From Marinilabiliales bacterium (GTDB lineage: Bacteria; Bacteroidota; Bacteroidia; Bacteroidales; ML635J-15), in NCBI GenBank assembly GCA_002869385.1, contig PKTB01000024.1, positions 62,001-126,000 of the forward strand: 64,000 nt of DNA, given 5' to 3'. The position numbers were made by a program, and so were the translations under genes. Positions 28,154-39,263 of this stretch are shown piece by piece (the stretch's first letter is position 1; each line of letters starts with the position of its first letter). The notes under the pieces were generated by a model, which saw only the letters and a list, made by a program, of their open reading frames with translations, was not told the origin of the DNA and made no database searches.

Positions 28154-28746
28154 TATTATTTATTTTTATTTCAGGATCCCTATTTTCTCAATCTGAAGAA
28201 TGGTATTCTTGTGATGATTGTGAGTACGGTAAAATTGCATATAAGATTATCGATCCTTTTAACTTTATCGTTACAGCAAAGGTGAGAATAGATGCTAATA
28301 TATCTACTGTTTTTTCTGTTGTTACGGATTTAAATACTTATCCAAAATGGATTTATAATGTATATCAAGTTGACATAATTGAGAATAGAGGTGACTATGC
28401 AGGATTATATTACATGCTAATAGAGGCACCTTTTCCCTTGAATGACATTGATGCAACTATGGAATATGAGGTGAAATCAGATACATCAAATAATTCATTT
28501 AGTTTAGTTCAGTCATGTATACCATTCTATTATGATTTTCGTGGAGATTTCCAAAGAGTTACAAGGTATAAAGCAATTTGGAAGTTTAGACCAATGAATG
28601 AAAATACTACAGAATTGATTTATATCGTCAAGTTAGGTGGACCTGAAAATCTGCCTGGATTTCTGTTAAAAGTTTTTCTTTGTCAAAGCCCTACAAAGAC
28701 GATTGAGAATTTAAATTCAATATGCTCACAATCTGCAGATAATTAG
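28135..28746 (+). CDS. Exported START/SRPBCC lipid-binding domain protein
   Basis: A 203-residue protein with a signal peptide (1-18). A START-like (Bet v1/SRPBCC) domain follows, with VVTDLNTYPKWIYNV near residue 60, the family's typical entry motif, and the segment YIVKLGGPENLPGFLLK toward the C-terminus. Such proteins hold hydrophobic ligands; here the site would be periplasmic. A CxxC (SCDDC) lies right after the signal peptide. It starts inside the aminotransferase gene (19-bp overlap), so it belongs to the same transcript. Confidence 0.75.
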   Translation: MYRFVLILFIFISGSLFSQSEEWYSCDDCEYGKIAYKIIDPFNFIVTAKVRIDANISTVFSVVTDLNTYPKWIYNVYQVDIIENRGDYAGLYYMLIEAPFPLNDIDATMEYEVKSDTSNNSFSLVQSCIPFYYDFRGDFQRVTRYKAIWKFRPMNENTTELIYIVKLGGPENLPGFLLKVFLCQSPTKTIENLNSICSQSADN

Positions 28747-28840
28747 ACAATTAGCTGAAAATGTTTGTCCCCAAAAGTTAATAAATAGTTAAATACTTAG
28801 GATATGATATTTCTTTGGTTTTTTATCTGCAAATAAGATG

Positions 28841-28848
28841 TACTTTTG
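28841..28848 (+). promoter_or_regulatory. Bacteroidota -7 promoter element (TACTTTTG)
   Basis: A TAnnTTTG match 36 nt upstream of the YitT-family start at 28885. Confidence 0.5.
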
Positions 28849-28884
28849 CGCTCCGAAATTATTAACATTTAAAGCTTTAAAGAG

Positions 28885-29781
28885 ATGAGTATAGTTACAA
28901 AGGAAAAGATATTCTCAGTTAAGTGGTTTAGGGCTATTGTTCTGATTTTGTCAGGAACGTTTATAATGGCTGCCGGTTATGTTTATTTTATATCTCCATA
29001 TAAATTAGCTCCGGGTGGTGTATATGGTATTGCAATTGTTCTACACCATTTATTTCATTTGCCAACCGGTATGACAGCATTGGCTATGGATATCCCTTTA
29101 ACTTTAATAGGAATTAAGATTTTGGGGCCTAGATTTGGCTGGAAAACTGTACTGGGATTTGTTTCTATGGCAATTTTTGTTGATTTGTTGACATATATTC
29201 AGGGAGATGTCCCTTTAGTAGAAGGAGATGCCTTGCTTTCTGCAGTTTTTGGGGGTGTGTTAATCGGACTCGGTTTAGGACTCGTTTTTAAATCTAAAGC
29301 AACTTCAGGTGGTAGCGATATAATTGCTATGACTATTAATAAATATACTAAAATTCCTTTAGGACAATTGATGATATATGTTGATTCTGTAATTGTATTA
29401 ATTAGTTTAATTGCATTTAAAGATTGGAAAATACCTCTTTATTCATGGATAGTTATTTTTATTACAGGTAAAGTTGTCGACATTGTTCTACAGGGTACAA
29501 GCTATAATAAAGCCTTGTTTATAATTTCAGAAAAATACGATGAAATTAGACAAAAGATTATTACTGATGTTAACAGAGGTGGAACAATTTTTAATGGGGA
29601 AGGATTATATAGTTCTAATGAGAAAAAGATTATCTATACAATTGTAACTCGTCGTGAATCTGAAATCCTAAAGGAATATATCTATGATATTGACCCGGAT
29701 GCATTTATTTCTGTTTTGGATACACATGAAAACTTAGGGCATGGATTTAAACCTTTAAAGGAGTCGGTTACTGATAATTAA
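28885..29781 (+). CDS. YitT family (DUF161/DUF2179) membrane protein
   Basis: A 298-residue inner-membrane protein with five to six TM helices in the first about 210 residues, including the family motifs SPYKLAPGGVYGIAI (about 34-48) and KATSGGSDIIA (about 138-148). A soluble DUF2179 domain (about 220-285; RGGTIFNGEGLY and YTIVTRRE) follows. DUF2179 is a small ferredoxin-like fold thought to sense ligands. The transport substrate of the family is unsettled. It is transcribed alone; a 400-bp repeat-rich gap follows. Confidence 0.85.
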   Translation: MSIVTKEKIFSVKWFRAIVLILSGTFIMAAGYVYFISPYKLAPGGVYGIAIVLHHLFHLPTGMTALAMDIPLTLIGIKILGPRFGWKTVLGFVSMAIFVDLLTYIQGDVPLVEGDALLSAVFGGVLIGLGLGLVFKSKATSGGSDIIAMTINKYTKIPLGQLMIYVDSVIVLISLIAFKDWKIPLYSWIVIFITGKVVDIVLQGTSYNKALFIISEKYDEIRQKIITDVNRGGTIFNGEGLYSSNEKKIIYTIVTRRESEILKEYIYDIDPDAFISVLDTHENLGHGFKPLKESVTDN

Positions 29782-29853
29782 TTAAGACATTTGCACAAAT
29801 TATATAATGGCTGTTAGCTTCCGTCTAATAGTCATTTTTTTTGCAAAACATTT

Positions 29854-30170
29854 GCGACCTGTCACCTGTCACCTGTCATCGGTCATCAGTCCTCGGTCTT
29901 CATCTATTCTTGTCATGAATTGTCAAAAGGCTGCGCCGTCATTCACTGTCAAGTATAGATCAAGCAGCAATTCTGCGCAAACCCTTCGGTCACCCGTCCT
30001 CGGTCTTCTTCCAGCCTCCAACTTCTAACCAAAACACCGGTCTTCCGTCTCCTGTCATATAAAACACTCAATATTCAATAACTGAGAACAGAAAACAGAT
30101 TAACTGATTGACAAACTTACACCCGTCTTCGGTCTACTTCTAGCTTCTAACACCCAACTTCCGTCAAAAA
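29854..30170 (+). repeat. Repeat-filled intergenic region (heptamers of GTCACCT/GTCATCG type)
   Basis: The 404-bp gap between the YitT and TSUP genes holds at least two heptamer runs. The first (29854-29903) reads GTCACCT, GTCACCT, GTCATCG, GTCATCA, GTCCTCG, GTCTTCA. Shorter runs recur near 29986-30010, 30042-30056 and 30121-30160, mixed with CTTCTAAC-like units. An open frame at 29807-30028 is only the repeat read as codons. The next gene's promoter lies at the right end. Confidence 0.7.
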
Positions 30171-30173
30171 CCC

Positions 30174-30181
30174 TATCTTTG
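30174..30181 (+). promoter_or_regulatory. Bacteroidota -7 promoter element (TATCTTTG), apparently leaderless
   Basis: An exact TAnnTTTG match that ends 4 nt before the ATG at 30186, leaving no room for a leader or ribosome binding site. Confidence 0.6.
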
Positions 30182-30185
30182 CAAA

Positions 30186-30995
30186 ATGTCAACAGAAATA
30201 ATACATAGTTTTGGATTGCAATTGTGGCATGTTTATTTGATTATTCTTGTTGCAGGTATATTGCAAGGATTCATAAACACTATGGCAGGATCCGGAACAG
30301 CAGTTATGTATTCTGTTCTTTCTCTCTTTGGAATGCCGGTAACTATGATAAATGGAACTGTTAGACCCGGAATATTATTTCAAACAGGTGCATCGTCTAT
30401 TAAGTACTATTTAAATAAAAAACTTGTTGTAAAAAAAGGTTTGCTTTTAGGAATCCCAATTATTATTGGTTCTATAGTTGGTGCCGAAATGGCTGTTAAT
30501 ATCAATAAGGATTTATTTGAAAAAATTGTAGCTATAGTTCTTTTGTTGATGCTAGTTTTGATGTTCTACAATCCTAAAAAGTGGTTGGAGTGTCAGTCAT
30601 CTGAAAAGCAAAATAAAACGGGTTTAATACAGATTTTCTTGTTCCTGGGGATTGGGTTCTATGGTGGATTTATCCATGTTGGTGTTGGTATCTTTCTATT
30701 ATCTGCTTTAGTTCTAAATGCTGGTTTTAATCTTGTTCAAGCTAATGCGCTAAAGGTTTTTCTAGTTTTTCTTTATGCTCCTGTTGTTCTGATTATCTTT
30801 TTAATTAATGGAAAAGTAGACCTGTTTGTAGCGCTTTTTGCGATAATTGGAAATACAATTGGAGGGCTTATTGGAGCAAATCTTGTTATTAAAAAAGGAG
30901 CAGGTTTTGTACGTGTCTTCTTAGTAATAATAATTCTGTTATTTTCTTTCCATTTATTAGGCGTTTGGGACTATCTTTTTGCCTTATTGTCATAA
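30186..30995 (+). CDS. TauE/SafE (TSUP) family sulfite/organosulfonate exporter
   Basis: A 269-residue protein with about eight TM helices in two four-helix halves. Each half begins with the family's Gly-rich motif: GILQGFINTMAGSGTAVMY (about residues 25-43) and GFYGGFIHVGVGIFLLSAL (about 156-174). Members move sulfite, sulfoacetate or related anions across the inner membrane. Sulfate-assimilation genes occur in the same window at 41-44 kb, but not adjacent, so a link to sulfite is only a possibility. The transcript appears leaderless. Confidence 0.85.
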   Translation: MSTEIIHSFGLQLWHVYLIILVAGILQGFINTMAGSGTAVMYSVLSLFGMPVTMINGTVRPGILFQTGASSIKYYLNKKLVVKKGLLLGIPIIIGSIVGAEMAVNINKDLFEKIVAIVLLLMLVLMFYNPKKWLECQSSEKQNKTGLIQIFLFLGIGFYGGFIHVGVGIFLLSALVLNAGFNLVQANALKVFLVFLYAPVVLIIFLINGKVDLFVALFAIIGNTIGGLIGANLVIKKGAGFVRVFLVIIILLFSFHLLGVWDYLFALLS

Positions 30996-31077
30996 TAACT
31001 ACTCATACAGGAACAATTCTACTTATTTATATACAGATTATGTAAAATCCCTTATTGACTACTGCTGTTTAATGCAA

Positions 31078-31085
31078 TATTTTTG
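31078..31085 (+). promoter_or_regulatory. Bacteroidota -7 promoter element (TATTTTTG)
   Basis: A TAnnTTTG match 18 nt before ATG 31104 of the following T9SS protein. Confidence 0.45.
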
Positions 31086-31103
31086 TCATAAACAATTTTG
31101 AAA

Positions 31104-34100
31104 ATGATAAAACTTATATTATTCAGTATTTTATTAGGCTTGGCAGCGAGCATTTCAGCTCAAATTGTATTGCCATGGACAGAGGACTTTGAGGGAGCAA
31201 CCAGCTATACTTATAGCTTTACTGAAGATTCAATATTTGGACTTTACGATTGGAGTTTTGAGAATGCATCAGATGGACAATTAAGAACATTTTGGGGGGC
31301 TTTTGCACCACACTCAGGTACAAAGATGGCAACTTTAGATGTTATTTCAACTGGTCAAACTGATATTGCAAGTATAATTATTGAATTAGACTTGAGCTTA
31401 TATGTTTTTTCTAGTGACTTAACATTGTCGTTTTACTATATGCCACATGGTGGTGATTCTGACCCTGAAGACTGTGTGTCGATATCTTGCGGAACATCCC
31501 CTGAATATAGTATTTATGATTTGTATAATCTTGAAAATGAGCCAATAGATGGCGTGTGGAATTATGTAAGTATTGATTTAGATAGTGCTTTATTATCACA
31601 CTCTTTATTCCCAGATGAACAAACTACTATAAAGTTTTCAGTCAAGTCAAGGAATTGTGCAGTAACAAACGATCAAAGTGATGGAATTACCTTTGATGAT
31701 ATTTCAATAACCGGAACTTCGCCTCAGGTCATGTTACCATGGATTGAAGATTTTGAAGGTATTAAAGATGAATTAACTTTTATATCAAATCAGACTTCAA
31801 TAAATGGAAGATCATATTTGAGTTATGAAAAAACTCAGAATGGTCAACTAAGGTTTAATGTTGGACCAAGTTTTTGTCATTCTGGAAGCAGAGCAGCAAC
31901 AATGGATTGTGATATCAATGGAGCTCCTTTATCTCAGAATATGTTGATAATGACATTAAATTTTAGCAGATATGTCGATTATGATGATTTGGAATTGTCT
32001 TTTTATTATATGCAACACAGAGAGAGTTCGCATCCATCAGATAAGGTATATATTCGTGGATCAAATTCAGATGTATGGATAGAAGCTTATGATTTATATG
32101 CAAATCGTGCAGCAGATGGAGTTTGGAAAGAAGTGAAGGATATTGATATCGATGCTTTGATTGATGGTGCAGGTCAGGTAATAACATCTACATTTCAGAT
32201 TGGGTTTTCTCAAGAAGATATAAATAATGCTATGACAACAACAAAGAAATCGGGGATAACAGTCGATGATATTGCAATAACTACAAACGACAGGTATTGG
32301 ATTGGAATTGCTGACAATAGCTTTCTAAATGATGAAAATTGGTATCCAGCGTCACCAAATTACTCTTCTGAACTAGACCTTGAAGAGAGAACAGTTATTT
32401 TAGATACTGTTAGATATAGTATTTCAAGAATTGATAATAGTAATGATACTACTATCTACATTAATAATCTAATTGTCGAAGAAAACTCATATGTTGTGTT
32501 TAATCAAAATACAACTTGGTATTTAGATCTTATTGTTAATGAGAATATTCAAAATGATGGTGATTTGGAATTTGACTTATATCCTTATGGCTCATCACTA
32601 ACAGTTTATGGTGATGTAATTAATAATGGTAATATTTATTGTGGCGAGTTTGGTCATATTTCAGGTGAGTATGCTCCAATGTTTTTACATTGAAATTTTA
32701 TAAATAATTCAGATTGTGAAGGAAATGGAATGGGATCGCTACAGTTGTGTGGAAATAGTCATCAATATATAGGTGGTGCTGAGACATCAATATTTAATGA
32801 CTTAATAATTAATAATAGCCTTGTTGGTGTTGAGAATTCTGTAGAATTAACTAGTTCGACAAATGAAATTTTAATTTGGCATTTAGAAATATGGGATGGT
32901 AGTTTTGAAATAAATTCAGGAAGTTCAATTACTATTGGAAATTTGAAGATAGAGAATGGATCAGGATTGAATTTAGATGATGGCGACATTGTTTGTACAG
33001 TACATGGGAGCATCGCTAATTTCAATACCAGTTTTTCAAGCACAAAAGGTCTTACCACCTCTAATACGACGGAAATTATCATGGATGTTTCGATATTGTC
33101 TTCTGAGTTTGTTGCTAATGAATCTTTAGACGGGCCATTTTTAATTCTTGGAAATGATACATATCTAGGTTCAGAAATCTATAATTTGACAATAAACAGG
33201 TCTTTACCTGATGATAATGTTTATGTAACTCTCTGGACAGATCTGTTGATTAAAAATAGATTAACACTAATTAATAGCGGCATATTTGTTATGGATGAGT
33301 TTTGGGAACCTACTTTTCCTTGTGGATTAACAAACCTTACCCCTCAAGTAATTGTTGAGAATATATCAACAGATGCAATACAGTCTCATAATGAAAACGC
33401 ATTTATTCAGGGAAGACTGTGTAGATATGTTAATGTTGGAAGCTATGATTTTCCTCTTGGCATTCAAGAAATTTCAGATAATAGATATTTGCCAGCAACA
33501 ATTGACATAAGCTCAATAAATGGAGGGTTATCTTTTATAGAGGCACAGTTTACAACATCAAATACTCAAATACCACCTAGCGATCTGGAAGTATATGGAG
33601 ATGATATTACCGAATTTCTAAATTATGGTTACTGGACTCTTACCCCAAATGTTGGTAGCGCAGATTATGATATAACTCTGACTTCAACAGGTCATACTAA
33701 TGGAGGAGAGGTTGCTGAGCAACATGCAATTTTTAAAAGAAGTGGAGTAGGAGATTGGGAAAGTCTAGGTACTCATGATAACTCAACTCAATCTGGCTCT
33801 GGAAATGACCCAATTACTGTAAAAAGGTCAAACTTATCTGGTTTTAGCGACTTTATTATTGGAAAAGGAGAGCTTCCATATGCATTACCTGTAGAACTAG
33901 TAAGCTTTAATGCTAAATGTTATGGGGAATATGTTCAGCTTGATTGGGAAACTGCCAGTGAAAAAAACAATCGCGAATTTATCATTGAGAAAAGCTCAAA
34001 TAGCAAAGATTTTTATAAAATAGGTAGTATTCCGGGCTGCGGTAATTGTAATGCCAATTCATATTATGATTATCAAGATTCTAATACATCTGAAAATGCT

Positions 34101-34421
34101 GCATATTATCGTCTGAAACAAATAGATTATGATGGTTCTTGTAATTATTCAGATATAGTTAATTCACATTGCACAAAATCTGCAATTGAGATATCTTGTA
34201 GTTTTGAATATGATAAGCTAATTATAAACCTATTAGGCTCAACAGAAAGGTATACATTTGTATTATTTGATTCATCCGGAAAAATGATTTACGAAGGAGA
34301 ATTATTAGACCCAGGTGTGAATGAGTTTGCTATCCCTGATTTAAGTACTGGTGTGTACTATTTAAAACTATTTAATAGTTACGAATCTTATTCCCGTAAG
34401 TTGTTTTACAATAAATTTTAG
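31104..34421 (+). pseudogene. Large T9SS-secreted adhesin-like protein, interrupted by TGA
   Basis: The frame covers about 1,100 residues from ATG 31104 (a TTG at 31098 is also possible). It has a signal peptide, then two similar MAM/concanavalin-like beta domains (about residues 22-205 and 210-395; each starts with LPW[TI]EDFEG and ends GI(T)FDDI[SA]I). A long beta-solenoid-like region follows, then a fibronectin-like part starting LPVELVSFNAKC with ETASEKNNREFIIEKS, and a T9SS sorting domain. A TGA at 32691-32693 sits in 'FLH*NFINNS', where the repeat pattern expects Gly; GGA to TGA fits. The sequence after the stop is undamaged, so the gene would encode one full-length surface protein if the stop is an error. 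A start at 32730 is unlikely. Confidence 0.78.
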
Positions 34422-34448
34422 TATTTTAGTAGCATAAAAACCAATGCT

Positions 34449-35954
34449 ATGAAAAAATACATTATTATTTTCATTTCTGTCTTGTGGAGTTTAAATATAT
34501 TTTCACAAACTGTTAATGGTGTAATTGACTATGAAGATCAACAATTTAAGATTGTAAAAGTATGGGGGACACACGAGGAAAGAGGATATGCAGTTGGTTA
34601 TCTTCTAGGAGAAGGAACTAATGATCTTATGGAAAACTACCTATTGCCTGCATTTGGTTCATATTATGATATGGCCAGAAATTTATTGCTAACAGATGCA
34701 CATCTTAAAATAGATTCAGTATATATTTATGAAGCAATGGCCATGGCAGAAGGCTTAAATGACTCTGGTGAGATGAGTATGGAAGTTGATTATATTGATA
34801 TTTTATTAGCGAATTCTTTCCTTGATTTTGAGAACTTCCTCAGTAAAGGTTTGGGTTTGGAAAATGGTTGTTCTTCACTAATAGATTGGGGATTAGCTAC
34901 AGCAGGTACTGACTTGGATTGTAAATCTGTTATTTCCCGACATCTAGATTGGGATGATCAGGATGTAATAATAAGAAATCAGGTTTTGATAATTCATTTT
35001 CAATCAGAGGTTGATGAGCAACCATGGGCATTAATAGGTTTCGAAGGACAGATGTCTGTATTATCTGGTTTCAATCAAAGTGGAGTTGCTATCATGCAGC
35101 ATATGCTATCTGATGAATATACAGCTGCATCGTTAAATCAGGGATACGAACCTGTATGGTTTACTATGCGTAAAGCAATTGAAACAAATGATTTTAACGG
35201 AGATGGAAACAATAACTGTCTGGATATAAATGCTGCAGTAAATATTAATACAAACGGATTTGCTGATTCATATATTATTACCGGTGTTGCTCCTTCAACA
35301 TTTGAAAATAATAATGAAATTGCTACTATCATTGAACTCGCTCCGGCAAGCCCATACATAACAATAAGAAATACTGATTATGAAGATGGAATACCGGGTG
35401 ATAATTTGTATGCTGCAAACTGGACAATTGCAAGAAATGACGCATTACATTATTGTACTCGTTATAATGCAATAATGACAAATTTTGGTGATGGTACCGG
35501 AATTGGCAAACAAGAGAATTGGGATTTAATGATAAATCATAGTAGTGCTTGCGTACCTGGTGGTTATGGGAATATACAATTTATGCAATATGTGCCGGAG
35601 GATAATTATTTTAAACTTGCCATTCATACCGTTGGTGGTGTGCAGGCTTGTGAGAATGTTCCTGTTGAGTATAATACACTTGATTTATTTGATATTCCAA
35701 CAATAATAGATCATTCAAAATCAAAACTTAAAATCAAAACATATCCAAATCCAGCTGCTGATAATGTGACCTTTTACATTCCAGGTATTGCGGACGAGGA
35801 TGAACTGGTTATATACAATAGTATTGGGAAACAGGTAAAGAGACTAAATGTAAATGTTGGTAATACAAATATTGATATATCAGACCTTGAGCAGGGTGTA
35901 TATTTAATTAGATTGATTAATTCCGGCTTGCAAACAAAACTTATTGTAAAATAA
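34449..35954 (+). CDS. Exported C45-like / phospholipase B-like Ntn hydrolase with T9SS tail
   Basis: A 501-residue protein: signal peptide (1-20), then a domain resembling C45 acyltransferase-like or phospholipase B-like Ntn hydrolases. It shows GTHEERGYAVGYLLG near 38-52 and the likely nucleophile region LENGCSSLIDWG (about 137-148; Cys after Gly). SRHLDWDDQD and EGQMSVLSGFNQSGVAIMQ are family-typical. The C-terminus is a T9SS type A domain (KTYPNPAADNVTFYIP...LEQGVYLIRL). Related enzymes cleave amide bonds in acylated amino acids or lipids; the substrate here is unknown. It lies 27 bp after the adhesin-like gene. Confidence 0.75.
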   Translation: MKKYIIIFISVLWSLNIFSQTVNGVIDYEDQQFKIVKVWGTHEERGYAVGYLLGEGTNDLMENYLLPAFGSYYDMARNLLLTDAHLKIDSVYIYEAMAMAEGLNDSGEMSMEVDYIDILLANSFLDFENFLSKGLGLENGCSSLIDWGLATAGTDLDCKSVISRHLDWDDQDVIIRNQVLIIHFQSEVDEQPWALIGFEGQMSVLSGFNQSGVAIMQHMLSDEYTAASLNQGYEPVWFTMRKAIETNDFNGDGNNNCLDINAAVNINTNGFADSYIITGVAPSTFENNNEIATIIELAPASPYITIRNTDYEDGIPGDNLYAANWTIARNDALHYCTRYNAIMTNFGDGTGIGKQENWDLMINHSSACVPGGYGNIQFMQYVPEDNYFKLAIHTVGGVQACENVPVEYNTLDLFDIPTIIDHSKSKLKIKTYPNPAADNVTFYIPGIADEDELVIYNSIGKQVKRLNVNVGNTNIDISDLEQGVYLIRLINSGLQTKLIVK

Positions 35955-36005
35955 TACCTGGTATAAAGATTTAATTAACTTTCGTAATTATAAGTTTTAA
36001 GCAAA

Positions 36006-37787
36006 ATGTCACAAGCAAAAGGCTTTTTTCATAAGTTTCATCTTTGGAGCATTGTAAATAGAAATGACAGGAAGTTTTTTCTTTTCTGTAGTCTTGTTGT
36101 TGGTTTGATTGCAGGCTTTCTTGCTCTAGGTCTGAAATCTGCAGTATTTTATTTACGTGACTTTGTCATTAGTGAGAGTTCTAATCATTTTAGAGCACTT
36201 TTGTTTATTTTACCAGCATTAGGTATCCTGATTACTTATGCAATGAAGAAATGGGTAATTAGGGATTCAATACGTCACAATGTTCATTCTATTTTACATG
36301 CTATTTCTCGGAGAAACTCGATGATGAAAAAGCATAAGATTTTTAGTTCTGTTTTGGGTGCTGTTTTTACAGCAGGACTTGGTGGTTCTGCTGGTTTGGA
36401 GTCCCCCGTAATAAGTTCCGGAGCAGCTTTTGGTTCTAATTTAGGGCGTTGGCTTAGAATTAACTATAAAGAAATGACAGTTCTGTTGGCATGTGGTTCT
36501 GCTGCAGGTATATCAGCAATTTTTAATACTCCTATTGCAGGTGTAATTTTTGCAATAGAAGTACTAATGATTGACTTAACAAGATTCTCTTTGATTCCCA
36601 TACTAGTAGCATCTACAACAGGTACAATAGTTACCTATGTTTTTTATGGAGAAGGTATTTTATTTGAATACACAATTTTACATTCATTCTCTGGATCTGA
36701 CATTCCGTATTATCTTCTCTTAGCTGTGCTGATAGCATTTGTTTCTTTGTATTTTACTAAAACGTTTTTATGGATTGAAAAGCTTTTCAGTAAGATTAAA
36801 AAGAACTTCTTGAAAATAGCAGTAGGTGGTTTAATCTTTGGGGTACTGCTTTTTATTTTTCCTCAACTATATGGAGAAGGTTATTTAAGTGTAACACATC
36901 TGCTAAGCGGTGATTTAAAGTCCTTTAACGGAGAAGCATTTATGTTTGAAGAAATTGGCACTTCAAGAACTTTGTTTATTACATTAATGGTTGCTCTAAT
37001 ACTTTTAAAAGTTGTTGCAACAAGTATTACAATATCTTCAGGAGGAATCGGTGGTGTTTTTGCGCCTTCTGCTGTGACAGGAGCAATGACAGGTTATTTA
37101 TTTGCATTTTCTGTAAACTATATCGCAGGAGAATATGTTATTTCTCCCGGAAACTTTGCACTTGTGGGTATGGCAGCATGTTTAAGTGGGGTTTTACATG
37201 CACCACTGACAGGATTGTTTTTAATTGCTGAAATTACCTCAGGGTATGAGCTAATTGTACCACTTATGATGGCTGTGACAGTTGTGTTTATTATTGTAAA
37301 GCTTATTGAACCTCATTCAATATTTACTTTTCATTTAGCACAAATAGGAGAACTAATTACTCATCATAAGGATAAGGCAGTTCTTAATTTTCTTAAGATT
37401 GAAAATGTACTAGAAAATAATCTTCAAAAAGTGCCGGTTGAAGCTAATCTAGGCTAATTGGTTAACTATATTTCCAAGTCAAAACGTAATATCTTTCCAG
37501 TAATTGATAGTGAAGGTATTCTTGAAGGATTGATTTATGTGGAGGATATTAGGGATATAATGTTTCATCAGGAGCTATATGAAAATACCTGGGTGAGAAA
37601 TTTAATGAGAAAACCTATTGTTGTTGTAAATGATAATGATCCTATGCAGGAAGTAATGAATAAGTTTAATACAAGTAATTCATGGAATCTGCCTGTTGTA
37701 CAGGATGGAAAATATATTGGTATAATAAGTAAATCAACTCTTTTTTCTGCATATCGTAAGCAATTAATAAATATTACAGAAGAATAG
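36006..37787 (+). pseudogene. ClC-family chloride channel/transporter with CBS domains, interrupted by TAA
   Basis: The membrane part (about residues 1-440) has the ClC motifs in order: GLGGSAGLESPVISSG, carrying the gating-type Glu in the GxxGxE-P region (about 120-135), GISAIFNTPIAGVIFAIEV, and SSGGIGGVFAPSAVTGAMTGY (about 345-365). The first motif (usually GSGIP) is altered, so anion selectivity may differ from EcClC. A cytoplasmic pair of CBS domains follows. A TAA at 37455-37457 lies at 'ANLG*LVNYI', where GAA (Glu) is expected; the frame continues through SKRNIFPVID and the second CBS unit to 37787. The truncated version would keep the channel but lose most of the CBS regulatory pair. 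Confidence 0.85.
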
Positions 37788-37813
37788 CTTATTTTTAACT
37801 CTTATGATTATTT

Positions 37814-38188
37814 TTGTCACTTGTGAGAAAAGTGGTATTCATAATTCTAGGAAGTTTATGTGTTATGCTTGGAGCTATTGGAATTGTAGTTCCAGGATTG
37901 CCAACAACACCATTTATGCTTCTTGCAGCTTGGTTTTACTTTAGATCATCTGAAAAGCTATATAAGAAGCTTATCAATAATAAGTATCTAGGTAAGTATA
38001 TATGCAGGTACGAAAAAAACAAAGCTATTTCTTTAAAGACAAAGCTATATTCAATTGCTTTAATGTGGATTATGATAGGAGTCTCTGTTATATTCTTAAT
38101 TGATTCTGATTTAGTTAGAATAATTGTCATTTCAGTTGGACTATTAGGCACTATTGTAATGGGATTTATTATTAAAACTCTAAAATAA
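37814..38188 (+). CDS. DUF454 (YbaN-like) small membrane protein
   Basis: About 121-124 residues depending on the start: TTG 37814 or GTG 37823; no ATG is available near the family's normal start. It has three TM segments and the family pattern LGAIGIVVPGLPTTPFMLLAAWFY (positions about 20-43) followed by FRSSEKLYKKLINNKYLG. Cytoplasmic and membrane parts match DUF454/YbaN. The function of this family is not established. It lies 26 bp after the ClC gene and may share its transcript. Confidence 0.8.
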   Translation: MSLVRKVVFIILGSLCVMLGAIGIVVPGLPTTPFMLLAAWFYFRSSEKLYKKLINNKYLGKYICRYEKNKAISLKTKLYSIALMWIMIGVSVIFLIDSDLVRIIVISVGLLGTIVMGFIIKTLK

Positions 38189-38296
38189 ATTCACAAATAG
38201 TTATTAATAAGTTAAAAGGTAGTTTTCGCTAAACTGATTTTGGTTTTTTATGTTACCTTTACAAAGAATATATTACAAACTAAAAACTATATTATT

Positions 38297-39178
38297 ATGG
38301 AAATGCAATATTATTTTATACTAGGCGGAATTTTAGTCGCTTTTTTATTATCAGGCATAAGAATCGTTAGACCAACTCACCGCGCAGTTATTGAGCGACT
38401 TGGTAAATATCAAAAGCTTGCGAATCCAGGTTTCCACTGGATTATACCTGTAATAGATAAGATGTACAGAGTAAATGTTACTGAACAAATGGTAGATGCA
38501 CAACCTCAAGAGATTATTACTAATGATAACTTAAATGCAAGTGTCGATGCTCAGGTTTATTTTAAAGTTAACTCTGATGAGGAAAGTGTAAAAGCTTCGC
38601 AATATAATGTTAACAATTATCAATGGCAGATCGTAAATCTTGCTCGAACAACTTTAAGAAATATTATTGGAACATTAACACTTAAATCTGCGAATAGTGA
38701 AAGAGGTAAGATAAATGCCGAATTACATTCAACTTTATGTGATGAAACAAAAACATGGGGTATAGATATTGTTCGTACTGAACTAAAACAAATTGACCCT
38801 CCACGTGATGTTCAGGAAACAATGAATAAAGTTGTAAAGGCTGAAAATGAGAAAATCGCAGCTATCGATTTTGCAACAGCAGCAGAAACAGCAGCAGATG
38901 GAACAAAACGTAGTAAAATTAAAGAAGCTGAAGGTGTTAAGAGATCTACAGTTCTAAGAGCTGAAGGAGAAGCTGAAGCCATTAAACTTGTAAACGAAGC
39001 TGCAGATAAGTACTTTATCGGTAATGCACAAGTCCTTAAAAGATTGGAAACTCTAGAGGAGTCTCTTAAGAATAATGCTAAAATTGTTGTTCCTACTGGC
39101 TCAGACCTTGTTAATGTTATTGGCGATATGGCTGGTGTTTTGCCACTAAAGGATAAAGATAAAGAAATAATAGAATAA
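38297..39178 (+). CDS. SPFH/Band 7 (stomatin-like) protein
   Basis: A 293-residue protein starting at ATG 38297 (the frame stays open to 38240, but the first family residues begin here). One N-terminal TM anchor (about 6-24) is followed by the band 7 domain (RPTHRAVIERLGKY, GFHWIIPVID, LNASVDAQVYFKV) and a long charged coiled-coil, including KRSKIKEAEGVKRS and RAEGEAEAIKLVNEAA. Stomatin-type proteins form membrane-associated oligomeric rings, usually partnered with a NfeD protein; no nfeD gene is adjacent here. A strong terminator follows. Confidence 0.88.
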   Translation: MEMQYYFILGGILVAFLLSGIRIVRPTHRAVIERLGKYQKLANPGFHWIIPVIDKMYRVNVTEQMVDAQPQEIITNDNLNASVDAQVYFKVNSDEESVKASQYNVNNYQWQIVNLARTTLRNIIGTLTLKSANSERGKINAELHSTLCDETKTWGIDIVRTELKQIDPPRDVQETMNKVVKAENEKIAAIDFATAAETAADGTKRSKIKEAEGVKRSTVLRAEGEAEAIKLVNEAADKYFIGNAQVLKRLETLEESLKNNAKIVVPTGSDLVNVIGDMAGVLPLKDKDKEIIE

Positions 39179-39197
39179 AGTGTAAATTAGAAACAAA

Positions 39198-39226
39198 AGC
39201 AGGAACTTAAGTTTCTGCTTTTTTTA
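39198..39226 (+). terminator. Rho-independent terminator after the stomatin-like gene
   Basis: AGCAGGAAC (39198-39206) pairs with GTTTCTGCT (39211-39219) around TTAA with one G-T pair, followed by seven or more T. Confidence 0.85.
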
Positions 39227-39263
39227 TTTATTTTACGAAAAGCATATTAGAAAAATATAATTC

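Noticed and set aside
29807..30028. 73-residue ORF between YitT and TSUP genes
   Set aside because: Its codons are simply the heptamer repeat; composition is Ser/Leu/Pro-rich with no family resemblance.
32730..34421. Separate gene starting at 32730
   Set aside because: No signal peptide, no ribosome-binding site, and it continues the beta-repeat protein of the preceding frame; it is the second part of the interrupted T9SS protein.
37458..37787. Independent CBS-domain gene
   Set aside because: It continues the ClC frame directly after the TAA, and ClC proteins with C-terminal CBS pairs are standard.
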